NCBI RefSeq assembly: GCF_042646205.1
Contig: NZ_JBHRTF010000015.1
Location: 1-64,000, forward strand
Direction: 5' to 3'
DNA from: Cellvibrio fontiphilus_A
Lineage (GTDB): Bacteria > Pseudomonadota > Gammaproteobacteria > Pseudomonadales > Cellvibrionaceae
Length of the DNA: 64,000 nucleotides
Part shown: piece by piece, positions 8,795 through 16,081 of the stretch
Position numbering within the stretch: position 1 is the stretch's first letter
Layout of the letters: each line of letters starts with the position of its first letter
The notes under the pieces: generated by a model
What the model was told of the DNA's origin: nothing
What the model saw: the letters and a program-made list of their open reading frames with translations, nothing else
Databases searched by the model: none
Program-made: the position numbers and the translations under genes

Positions 8795-9943
8795 TTATTC
8801 TCCTGCCTTAACAGCGGCGATATCCGCAGCTTGTACCAATTCACCGGTATTGTTGCCCCAGGCATTGCGCTCATAGGTGATAACCGCAGCCAATTCACTA
8901 TTGGTCAGCTGCTTGGCAAATGCTTGCATGGCAGTTCCCGCTTTGCCATTAACAACAATTTGAATATGCGCGGGAATGTCAGTAGTTGCCATGATGCTGC
9001 CCTTAAGTGCGGGAATAACGCCGGGCAATCCCTCACCGGAAATTTGATGGCAGGCGGCGCAATGTGTCTCATAGGTTTTTTGGCCGAGGCTCATCAACTC
9101 ATCCATGGTTAAATTACCGCGCGCCAATTCAGCTGCTTTTTCCTGAGCCTGACGCTCCAACTCCTGCGCGACCCATTGGTCAAAATCTTCCGGGCTACGC
9201 ACATCCACAACGATTGGCATAAAAGCATGATCTTTTCCGCATAGCTCTGCGCACTGCCCGCGGTAAATACCTGGCTTATCTACTTTGGTCCAGGTTTCGT
9301 TGATAAAACCCGGGTTCGCATCTTTTTTAACGGCAAAAGCAGGCACCCACCAGGAGTGAATAACATCATCGGCAGTCACTAAAAAACGAATTTTTTTACC
9401 CGTCGGCAACACCAAAGGTTTATCTACATCACGCAGATAGAGATCGGTTTTTTCAGCTTGATTATTGATAGCTTCACGCGGAGTAGCGAGCAGGGAATAA
9501 AACTCTATAGGATATTCCAAATATTTATAATGCCACTTCCATTGCGAACCGGTAATTAATACGGTGAGATCCGCCTCAGAGGTGTCTTCCATTGCAATCA
9601 AGGTTTTACTGGCAGGAATAGCCATGGCAATCAAAATAAGAACGGGAATAGCCGTCCAAATAATTTCTATTTTCAGACTGCCATGAAATTGGGCAGGCGC
9701 TGCGCCTTTTGATTTGCGATGATGCAGGATAGACCAAAACATCAAACCAAAAACAATCGCGGCAATCGCACAACAAATATAAAAAATTATCATGTGCAGG
9801 TTATAAACCTGACCACTGATGTCAGTTACGCCGGAAGTCATATTGTATTTTGCTTCTAGCGCAAACAATTGTTGGGCAAAGGAAAGAAGCACAACAACCA
9901 ATGGGTATCGAACAAAACGCAGGCTGGATGGGCAATGTTTCAC
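8795..9943 (-). CDS. ctaC: Cytochrome c oxidase subunit II, cytochrome c fused
   Basis: A 382-residue subunit II with a signal peptide, two transmembrane helices, the CuA cupredoxin domain, and an extra C-terminal cytochrome c domain. The CuA ligands are in CAELCGKDHAFM, with the upstream conserved HSWWVPAF. The heme c site is CAACH in the last quarter of the protein, with a distal Met expected in GTAMQAFAKQLT. This marks a caa3-like subunit arrangement in which electrons may enter through the fused heme. The start is GTG at 9943 with AGGAG seven bases upstream. It is the first gene of the structural operon. Also named coxB. Confidence 0.95.
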   Translation of the reverse strand: MKHCPSSLRFVRYPLVVVLLSFAQQLFALEAKYNMTSGVTDISGQVYNLHMIIFYICCAIAAIVFGLMFWSILHHRKSKGAAPAQFHGSLKIEIIWTAIPVLILIAMAIPASKTLIAMEDTSEADLTVLITGSQWKWHYKYLEYPIEFYSLLATPREAINNQAEKTDLYLRDVDKPLVLPTGKKIRFLVTADDVIHSWWVPAFAVKKDANPGFINETWTKVDKPGIYRGQCAELCGKDHAFMPIVVDVRSPEDFDQWVAQELERQAQEKAAELARGNLTMDELMSLGQKTYETHCAACHQISGEGLPGVIPALKGSIMATTDIPAHIQIVVNGKAGTAMQAFAKQLTNSELAAVITYERNAWGNNTGELVQAADIAAVKAGE

Positions 9944-10458
9944 TGCACAACTCCTTTATCACGAGGGTTAGCGTTTTTTATTAAAACAACCACGAAACAT
10001 TTAAATTAACGACATCCACTAGACCAACTAGATCCAGAAATAATTGATGAACAAGAGCGTCCAGCATGTGAAAGCCGGAAAACCAAGGGCTGAACGCCCG
10101 AGCCATTTTTAGTGTTCAACAATTAATAGACGCTGGGCCATAACCCAACACAGGAATCAGGTGTTCATAACCAAAGAGGTGCGACCTGACAACAGAAAAG
10201 CCAACTGGCAAAAACGGGGGGAGGTATATTTGGCCGCCATGTCAACGGCAACCTCCCTAACTACACAGCCAGAACACAGGACGAACCAGAACCAACTACC
10301 GGTCACCTCAATTCCACGGCCTTTGGGTGCATTTTTAAATTAAAAATAACTGACAAAAAATAGCCACCCGGCAAATTAACTATAAACCCAAGGCTATAAA
10401 ACGCAAGAAATAAAATAAAAACAAAAAAACATGTAAAAAGTATTTTTTATATAACAAA
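9944..10458. other. Non-coding region upstream of coxB
   Basis: About 590 bases separate the coxB start from the barrel-protein stop at 10531. No convincing gene is present: a 60-codon plus-strand frame at 10161-10343 has no ribosome site and unnatural composition. The region holds a tandem 8/9-bp repeat (CCACTAGA CCAACTAGA, 10016-10032) and a wide inverted repeat of GGGAGGT with ACCTCCC around 10218-10257. It should hold the oxidase operon promoter; the repeats may be regulator sites, but I cannot assign them. Confidence 0.5.
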
Positions 10459-10484
10459 AAGCCAGCTTATCCATAAGCTGGCTT
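10459..10484 (-). terminator. Intrinsic terminator of the barrel-protein gene
   Basis: A perfect 12-bp inverted repeat (AAGCCAGCTTAT / ATAAGCTGGCTT) with a 2-base gap, followed on the minus strand by a T run. It sits about 45 bases past the stop at 10531. The arm sequence resembles the terminator at 44-70. Confidence 0.8.
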
Positions 10485-10530
10485 CCGGAGTGCTCCACAT
10501 AAAATATTGAGACTAACGCACAAACACTAA

Positions 10531-11349
10531 TTAAAAACGAATTGTGCCGCCGACCAATAAACTGTTTTCAAACTCACCATCCACATAACTCAGCTCAAGG
10601 CTGGCTTTATCGGTAAAGAAATTGCGTGCGCGGACAAAATAGTCAGTATCAGCATTGTCAGCAACAGATGAATCGTAAGATGTATTCACAAAACCTGCAC
10701 CAAGACTCAGATGACGATCAATATAATAATCAGCAGACATAGTGATTGTGTCATCAGCCCACCCCAGTTTGGATTTTTCGTAACTTGCCTCAAGATTCAA
10801 GGCCTGCTCACCACGCAAGGGCAATACATATTTGCCGTTGATATTCCATTCATCATTGACATCAATATCTTCGGTAAATTCTGACCAAACCAACAAGCCT
10901 TCAATTGGCGCTACGCCGGCTTTTACAAACCAGGCGGATTCCCAATCATAGGATTGGCCCAGCGAAGCTGGCGCTTTGGATTTTACTTCTGCAACGCCCG
11001 CACCCAGAAAAAAGATTGTATTGGGAATGTAAAAATCTGCACCGATTACTCGCCCGTACAAATCAGATTTTTCACCGCCAAATTTGTATTCTTCTGTGCC
11101 TAACTGCAGGTAAACATTGCTGGCTTTTTCAATAAATGCCGCTTCTGCCAATGGATGCTCACTGGTATTGACTGGCGCAAAATAATATTTCCCTTCAAGG
11201 CCAATAAATTTTCCCTCGCCGTTTGAGTCGGCATAATCAATATCTTCATAAGCCGCCGACACTTCTGCTTGATAGTTTGCGGCCAGCGCAAGGGGCGCGC
11301 CAACAAGGCCGACAGCAGCAACAATACTGGAGAGTAATTTCATTTTCAT
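10531..11349 (-). CDS. Putative outer-membrane beta-barrel (porin-like) protein
   Basis: A 272-residue protein with a clear signal peptide (cleavage after PLALA, about residue 23) and alternating hydrophobic/polar strands through to a C-terminal strand ending in F (VGGTIRF), the usual signal for barrel insertion. Composition is acidic, with repeated DxDY-type turns. It looks like the putative-porin families of gammaproteobacteria (for example Porin_7-like), but I cannot fix the substrate. The ATG at 11349 follows AGAGGATAG. It is a single gene with its own terminator. Confidence 0.75.
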   Translation of the reverse strand: MKMKLLSSIVAAVGLVGAPLALAANYQAEVSAAYEDIDYADSNGEGKFIGLEGKYYFAPVNTSEHPLAEAAFIEKASNVYLQLGTEEYKFGGEKSDLYGRVIGADFYIPNTIFFLGAGVAEVKSKAPASLGQSYDWESAWFVKAGVAPIEGLLVWSEFTEDIDVNDEWNINGKYVLPLRGEQALNLEASYEKSKLGWADDTITMSADYYIDRHLSLGAGFVNTSYDSSVADNADTDYFVRARNFFTDKASLELSYVDGEFENSLLVGGTIRF

Positions 11350-11547
11350 AATCTATCCTCTGATAATCACAGCGGCATCTACATTGATGCACAAACTCAT
11401 ACTAGCGATAGAAAATTGAACGAAAACTGAATGTACATTTTTTTACGATTGATAAATGGCGTGAATATTTAGAGACGGAAATAGCTATTTTTTTGAATTT
11501 TTTACTATCCACTAATAAAAAATAGGAATAGTTTTTTCAGATGAAAC

Positions 11548-12360
11548 TCAGGCAAGGCAGTTGCATGAAAAATATACACCATCTTCAAGGCGCAGTGCAG
11601 TTAGCTCACCACCCCAGACACATCCGGTATCCAGTGCAAAAATATTTTTGGTATTAGCCTTGCCCTCCAAAGCAGCCCAATGGCCAAAAATAATTTTATC
11701 ATTGCGCATTTTTCGCCCTGCCAATGAAAACCAGGGAGCAAAACCTGTTGGCGCTGCATCTGCACTTTCTTTGGTTTGCAATTCCAATTCACCTTCTGCC
11801 GAACAAAAGCGCATACGGGTAAAGTAATTAGTAATTAAACGTAAACGCTCTGCACCTTCAAGGCTATCTTTCCAACGCGAAGGCGTATTGCCGTACATAT
11901 TTTCCAATAATAATTCCGGTGTTTCACTTTGCAATACTGCTTCGACTTCACGCGAGCGCGCCAGGGCATCAGCCAATGTCCATTGCGGTGGGATGCCCGC
12001 ATGTACCATAGTGAAATTTAATTCAGCATCGTGATGCACCAGTTTTTGCTGGCGCAACCAATAAACCAAATCGGCACGATCCGGCGCAATTAATAATTGC
12101 TCCAGAGTATCGTTTTTACCCGGTTTACGCAGGCCGTAATAGACCGCAATAAAATGCAGATCATGATTGCCTAATACCAAGGTAATAGCGTCGCGTAGTT
12201 TATATAACAAGCGCAATGTGGCGAGCGAATCCGGGCCGCGATTAATAACATCGCCGGCGATCCATAATTTATCGCGCGCTGGATTAAATTCGATTTTTTT
12301 TAGCAGGCATTGCAAAGGCTCAAGGCAGCCCTGAATGTCGCCAATTGCATATGTCGCCAT
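11548..12360 (-). CDS. apaH: Symmetrical bis(5'-nucleosyl)-tetraphosphatase ApaH
   Basis: A 270-residue metallophosphoesterase that cleaves Ap4A to two ADP and, in enterobacteria, also removes nucleoside-tetraphosphate RNA caps. The metal-binding signatures are intact: GDIQGCLEPL near residue 7, GDVINRGPDS near residue 37 and GNHDLH near residue 65, plus a later VHAGIPP. Length matches E. coli ApaH. It follows apaG with 12 bases between, in the classical lptD-surA-pdxA-ksgA-apaG-apaH order. Confidence 0.96.
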   Translation of the reverse strand: MATYAIGDIQGCLEPLQCLLKKIEFNPARDKLWIAGDVINRGPDSLATLRLLYKLRDAITLVLGNHDLHFIAVYYGLRKPGKNDTLEQLLIAPDRADLVYWLRQQKLVHHDAELNFTMVHAGIPPQWTLADALARSREVEAVLQSETPELLLENMYGNTPSRWKDSLEGAERLRLITNYFTRMRFCSAEGELELQTKESADAAPTGFAPWFSLAGRKMRNDKIIFGHWAALEGKANTKNIFALDTGCVWGGELTALRLEDGVYFSCNCLA

Positions 12361-12372
12361 AATTGTTACCGC

Positions 12373-12750
12373 TTAATGAATAGCATGGGGAGGGACTAAC
12401 GCAAACAGGGGAATTTCGGCATCAAAGGTTTCACCGGTTTCAGTGCGCATTTGATAACTACCTTGCATTAACCCGGTTTCCGTTTCCAAAATAACGCCAC
12501 TGGTGTAGGTGTAACTATCCCCCGGGTTGATGTGCGGCTGCTCACCAACAACACCTACACCCTGCACTTCCTGCCGCTTTTCATTGGCGTCGGTAATCAA
12601 CCAATGGCGACTGATAAGTTGCGCAGGAACATCGCCCTGGTTTGCAATAGTAATGGTGTAGGCATACACGTAGCGGTTCACCAGCGGTTGGGATTGCGCG
12701 GCGATATAAGTGGTTTTTACCGATACCTGAATGGCGGACATCTTATTCAT
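12373..12750 (-). CDS. apaG: ApaG domain protein
   Basis: A 125-residue single ApaG domain with an FN3-like fold, the same length as the E. coli protein. Conserved family stretches are NRYVYAYTITIANQG, RHWLITDANEK, EVQGVGVVGEQP and the strand MQGSYQM. Its exact role is not settled; it is linked to Co/Mg resistance phenotypes and possible pyrophosphate binding. ATG 12750 gives the usual length; an in-frame ATG at 12741 is also possible. The start overlaps the end of ksgA by 8 bases. Confidence 0.93.
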   Translation of the reverse strand: MNKMSAIQVSVKTTYIAAQSQPLVNRYVYAYTITIANQGDVPAQLISRHWLITDANEKRQEVQGVGVVGEQPHINPGDSYTYTSGVILETETGLMQGSYQMRTETGETFDAEIPLFALVPPHAIH

Positions 12751-13582
12751 CACTGTGTTTTATGGCAGCGTTTGTGGCGAGATTGCCCAATAAATTACTC
12801 ATCGCTACATACTCAGCCAAACTAATTTCTTCCGGGCGCATCCCCAAATCAACAGGTAAGGACTCCATTTGTTCAGCGGTTAATAATTGTTTAAGCGAAT
12901 TGCGCAGGGTTTTACGGCGCTGTTGAAAAGCGACATTTACCAGGGTTTCCAAGGTTTTTATATTGTCTGCCACATGCGGTAACTGTGCATAAGGTGTGAG
13001 GCGGACAATCGCGGAATCCACTTTGGGTGCAGGATCAAATGATGTGGGAGGCACATCAAATAAATCCTCCACGGCGCAATAATACTGCACCATTATTCCC
13101 AAGCGACCATAGGCTCCATCGCCCGGTTGCGCCGCCATGCGTTTGACCACTTCCTTTTGCAACATAAAGTGCATGTCCTGCACTTTATTGGCATAGGTCA
13201 GCAAATGAAAAATAAGCGGCGTAGATATGTTGTACGGCAAATTGCCCACGATACGTAGCGGCTGGTCGTTTTTAATCAGCTGATTAAAATCAAATTGCAA
13301 CGCATCTGCCTGGAATAATTGAAAGTTTGGATGACGCTCAAATTTTACTTTTAACCAGGGCACCAAATCGCGGTCGAGTTCAATCACGGTTAGATTATCG
13401 CAACTATCGGCAAGTAGCTGGGTAATAGCGCCTTTGCCGGGACCAATCTCGACAATCTGATCATTTTTTTGCGGATGAATAGAACGCACTATGTCACGGA
13501 TAATGCCGTGATCGATCAAAAAGTTTTGACCAAACCGTTTGCGCGCTTTGTGTTGGGATTCCTGCAAAATATTTTTGCTCAT
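12743..13582 (-). CDS. rsmA: 16S rRNA (A1518/A1519) dimethyltransferase
   Basis: A 279-residue SAM-dependent enzyme (KsgA) that dimethylates two adjacent adenines in the 3' hairpin of 16S rRNA late in small-subunit assembly. Present are RKRFGQNFLIDHG at the N-terminus, the SAM-binding VEIGPGKGAIT near residue 47 and the catalytic NLPYNIS near residue 112, followed by the C-terminal helical domain (QQRRKTLRNSLK). It sits between pdxA and apaG with tight spacing, as in E. coli. Loss of this gene is known to give kasugamycin resistance. Confidence 0.97.
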   Translation of the reverse strand: MSKNILQESQHKARKRFGQNFLIDHGIIRDIVRSIHPQKNDQIVEIGPGKGAITQLLADSCDNLTVIELDRDLVPWLKVKFERHPNFQLFQADALQFDFNQLIKNDQPLRIVGNLPYNISTPLIFHLLTYANKVQDMHFMLQKEVVKRMAAQPGDGAYGRLGIMVQYYCAVEDLFDVPPTSFDPAPKVDSAIVRLTPYAQLPHVADNIKTLETLVNVAFQQRRKTLRNSLKQLLTAEQMESLPVDLGMRPEEISLAEYVAMSNLLGNLATNAAIKHSDE

Positions 13583-13614
13583 ATAAAAAAATTACTCATC
13601 AAACTTTCAAAAAT

Positions 13615-14610
13615 TTAGCGCGCCTGTTTTGCTTGCACCATGGCCACTGCGTAAGCGAGAGCAGTGTGCAAACTGCCGGAGTCGGCCTTACCGCTGGCAG
13701 CCAGATCCAGCGCCGTGCCGTGATCAACCGAGGTGCGGATAATCGGCAACCCCAAGGTGACATTTACTGCCTGACCGAACCCTTTGTATTTGAGCACCGG
13801 CAAGCCCTGGTCATGATACATGGCGAGCACCGCATCGGCGTTGCCCAGATACTTTGGCGTGAACAGGGTATCTGCCGGCAGCGGGCCGATCAGGTTCATA
13901 CCCGCTGCGCGCAGCTGCTCCAGCACCGGCTCGATCACCTCAATTTCCTCGCGCCCCAAATGCCCACCCTCACCGGCGTGGGGGTTCAACCCGCACACCA
14001 GGATACGCGGCTGTTTTATACCAAACTGCTGTTGCAGGTCGCGGTGGAGTATTTCTGTAATTTGGGTAAGTTCGTCCCTGGTTATTGCGGCTGCAACATC
14101 TTTCAGCGGTAAATGTGTTGTTGCCAGCGCAACACGCAGACCTTCGGTGGCCAACATCATCACCACTTTTTTCGTTGCCGTTTTGTCGGCAAGGTATTCG
14201 GTGTGCCCGCTAAACGGAATGCCCGCATCGTTAATCACACTTTTTTGCACCGGGCCAGTCACCAACGCCGCAAAATCGCCAGCCATACAACCGGCGATAG
14301 CCGCATCCAGAGTCTGCAAAATATAGGGGGCATTACGCACCTCCAAATGGCCGGCCTGAGCCTCTACCGCCAACGCAATTGGCAGCACCGGCAACTCACC
14401 TGCAGGGCTGGGGCGCGGCTTATCTTGCAGATTCACCAGCCGCAACTGCAGTGGCAGCCCTAGCTGCGCGGCCCTCGCCTGCAGCAGTGCAGGGTCTGCA
14501 ATCGCCACTATTTCATGTTGTTGCGGCTGTTGTGCCAATACAACCGCCAGATCAGGGCCTATACCTGCGGGTTCGCCGGGCGTGAGGGCGATGCGAAAAC
14601 AGCTTGCCAT
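13615..14610 (-). CDS. pdxA: 4-hydroxythreonine-4-phosphate dehydrogenase PdxA
   Basis: A 331-residue NAD-dependent dehydrogenase of the DXP-dependent pyridoxal phosphate pathway. It carries the N-terminal LTPGEPAGIGPDL, the substrate/metal region PFSGHTEYLAD, the metal-ligand motifs CGLNPHAGEGGHLG and MYHDQGLPVLK, and the C-terminal RTSVDHGTALDLA. The ATG at 14610 is preferred; a GTG four codons upstream (14622) lacks a good site. It is followed by rsmA after 32 bases. Downstream flow from surA is interrupted by a strong hairpin at 14681-14723. Confidence 0.96.
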   Translation of the reverse strand: MASCFRIALTPGEPAGIGPDLAVVLAQQPQQHEIVAIADPALLQARAAQLGLPLQLRLVNLQDKPRPSPAGELPVLPIALAVEAQAGHLEVRNAPYILQTLDAAIAGCMAGDFAALVTGPVQKSVINDAGIPFSGHTEYLADKTATKKVVMMLATEGLRVALATTHLPLKDVAAAITRDELTQITEILHRDLQQQFGIKQPRILVCGLNPHAGEGGHLGREEIEVIEPVLEQLRAAGMNLIGPLPADTLFTPKYLGNADAVLAMYHDQGLPVLKYKGFGQAVNVTLGLPIIRTSVDHGTALDLAASGKADSGSLHTALAYAVAMVQAKQAR

Positions 14611-14680
14611 ATTGATGTGCACCTGAAAAATCGATGTAGAAACTATTGGGATTGGAAATATGTTTGCGCAAAAAGCACAG

Positions 14681-14723
14681 CGGCTGAAAACAAAATTGCA
14701 CCAGGCAATTCCATTTTCAGCCG
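14681..14723 (-). other. Strong hairpin between surA and pdxA
   Basis: A 10-bp outer inverted repeat (CGGCTGAAAA / TTTTCAGCCG) encloses a 6-bp inner one (AATTGC / GCAATT) with a 5-base loop and three-base internal bulges. It lies just past the surA stop. No T run follows on either strand, so it is more likely an RNA processing or stabilising structure than a terminator. Confidence 0.6.
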
Positions 14724-14760
14724 CAGGATATACCGGCGTACCGCAGCTGCGGCAGGCTAT

Positions 14761-16065
14761 CTAGAGCTTGATTTCAACATAAGCCTCTTCGCGAATTTGC
14801 GTCAGCCAAAGTTGGAATTCCTCGTCAAAGCGACGCGCACGCAATACGTTAGCGGCTTGATTGCGCTTCATTTTATCACTCATGTCCTCTTTGCGACGCT
14901 CAAGCACCTGCAATATGTGCCAGCCAAATTGGCTTTTAAACGGGCGACTGATACCGTTGATTGGAGTATTTTTCATCGCCTCTTCAAACTCAGCGACAAA
15001 CATGCCCGGCATAGACCAACCCAGGTCGCCGCCATTTAACATAGAGCCGGTATCTTCCGAATTATCGCGCGCGAGTTTGGCAAAATCTTCACCTTTTTCG
15101 ATGCGCGCTTTCAGCTCCAGAAGTTTCTGGCGCGCTTGGGCGTCATCCATGATTTCCGAGGTTTTCACCAGAATGTGGCGCGCGTGGGTTTGCTCAACTA
15201 GTTGTTCACCGCCACCACGCTGCTCGATATTTTTGAGGATATGGAAACCTGCACCACTGCGGAATGGTTTGGACACCTGACCGGGAGCCAAACTCAACAT
15301 TTGGTTACCAAACAATTCCGGCAATTGTGCGAGCTTGCGCCAACCTATATCGCCGCCTTGAAGCGCGGCCTGATCATTCGAATAGCTGATTGCCATTTGC
15401 GCAAAATCGCTACCGCCTTGCAGTTTCTGGTAAATATCATTGGCTTGTTTTTCCGCTTCAGCAACCGCATCGGCATCAGCACTGCTGGATACGGCAATCA
15501 GAATATGACCAATGCGGTAGTCGGGCGAAGTTGCGTACTTGCCATCGCTGGAAGAGAGGAAGTTGGTGATGTCCTGATCGGTAACTTTAATGCGACTGTT
15601 TACTACGCCTTGTTGCAAGTTACTGATGGTCAGCTCGTTACGCAATTGCTTGCGCAGGCCGTCCAACTTAAGCCCCTGGCGCTGCAGGTCAGCCTCTAAC
15701 TGGGCGAGACTAATCTGGTTTTTTTGCAATATGCGTTCAATCGCCTGATCGATTTCGGATTCTTCGATCTTAATTTCGTAGCGCTCCGCCAGGGCGAGTT
15801 CAATACGCTCGATAATCAGTTGCTCAAGAATCTGTTTGTTAAGCACATCCTCAGGCGGCAGCTGCTGATACTGGCCGCGCAAGCGCTCCATAATCGAGGC
15901 TTTGCGGTCATTCAGTTCACTTTCCAGCACTACGTCCTGATCGACAATGGCCACCACGCGATCCAGAGAAACAGAGCCGGTCTGTGCCAGGCCAAGCTGA
16001 CTGCCCATTAATAAAAGGCTGCCCAACATCATGCTCAAGCCCAGAAAGTTTTGACGCTTACTCAT
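14761..16065 (-). CDS. surA: Periplasmic chaperone/peptidyl-prolyl isomerase SurA
   Basis: A 434-residue periplasmic chaperone that escorts outer-membrane barrel proteins, including LptD, to the BAM complex. A signal peptide (cleavage near residue 28, after GLAQ) is followed by the N-terminal chaperone domain and two parvulin domains, marked by YRIGHILIAV with GGDIGWRKLAQLP and by THARHILVKT with NGGDLGWSMPG. The start at 16065 gives a proper signal peptide; an upstream frame to 16128 would overlap lptD. It follows lptD after 16 bases, fitting its role in LptD assembly. Confidence 0.95.
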   Translation of the reverse strand: MSKRQNFLGLSMMLGSLLLMGSQLGLAQTGSVSLDRVVAIVDQDVVLESELNDRKASIMERLRGQYQQLPPEDVLNKQILEQLIIERIELALAERYEIKIEESEIDQAIERILQKNQISLAQLEADLQRQGLKLDGLRKQLRNELTISNLQQGVVNSRIKVTDQDITNFLSSSDGKYATSPDYRIGHILIAVSSSADADAVAEAEKQANDIYQKLQGGSDFAQMAISYSNDQAALQGGDIGWRKLAQLPELFGNQMLSLAPGQVSKPFRSGAGFHILKNIEQRGGGEQLVEQTHARHILVKTSEIMDDAQARQKLLELKARIEKGEDFAKLARDNSEDTGSMLNGGDLGWSMPGMFVAEFEEAMKNTPINGISRPFKSQFGWHILQVLERRKEDMSDKMKRNQAANVLRARRFDEEFQLWLTQIREEAYVEIKL

Positions 16066-16081
16066 AAATTCAATCACTGTT

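Noticed and set aside
10161..10343. 60-codon plus-strand frame upstream of coxB
   Set aside because: No ribosome site, unusual composition rich in Thr, Asn and Gln, and no known domain.
13633..14326. Long plus-strand frames opposite pdxA
   Set aside because: They mirror the pdxA coding strand, which has clear PdxA motifs; the antisense products are Cys/His/Arg-rich with no family features.
14861..15699. Plus-strand frames of 139 and 165 codons opposite surA
   Set aside because: Antisense to well-supported parvulin domains; composition is typical of shadow frames.
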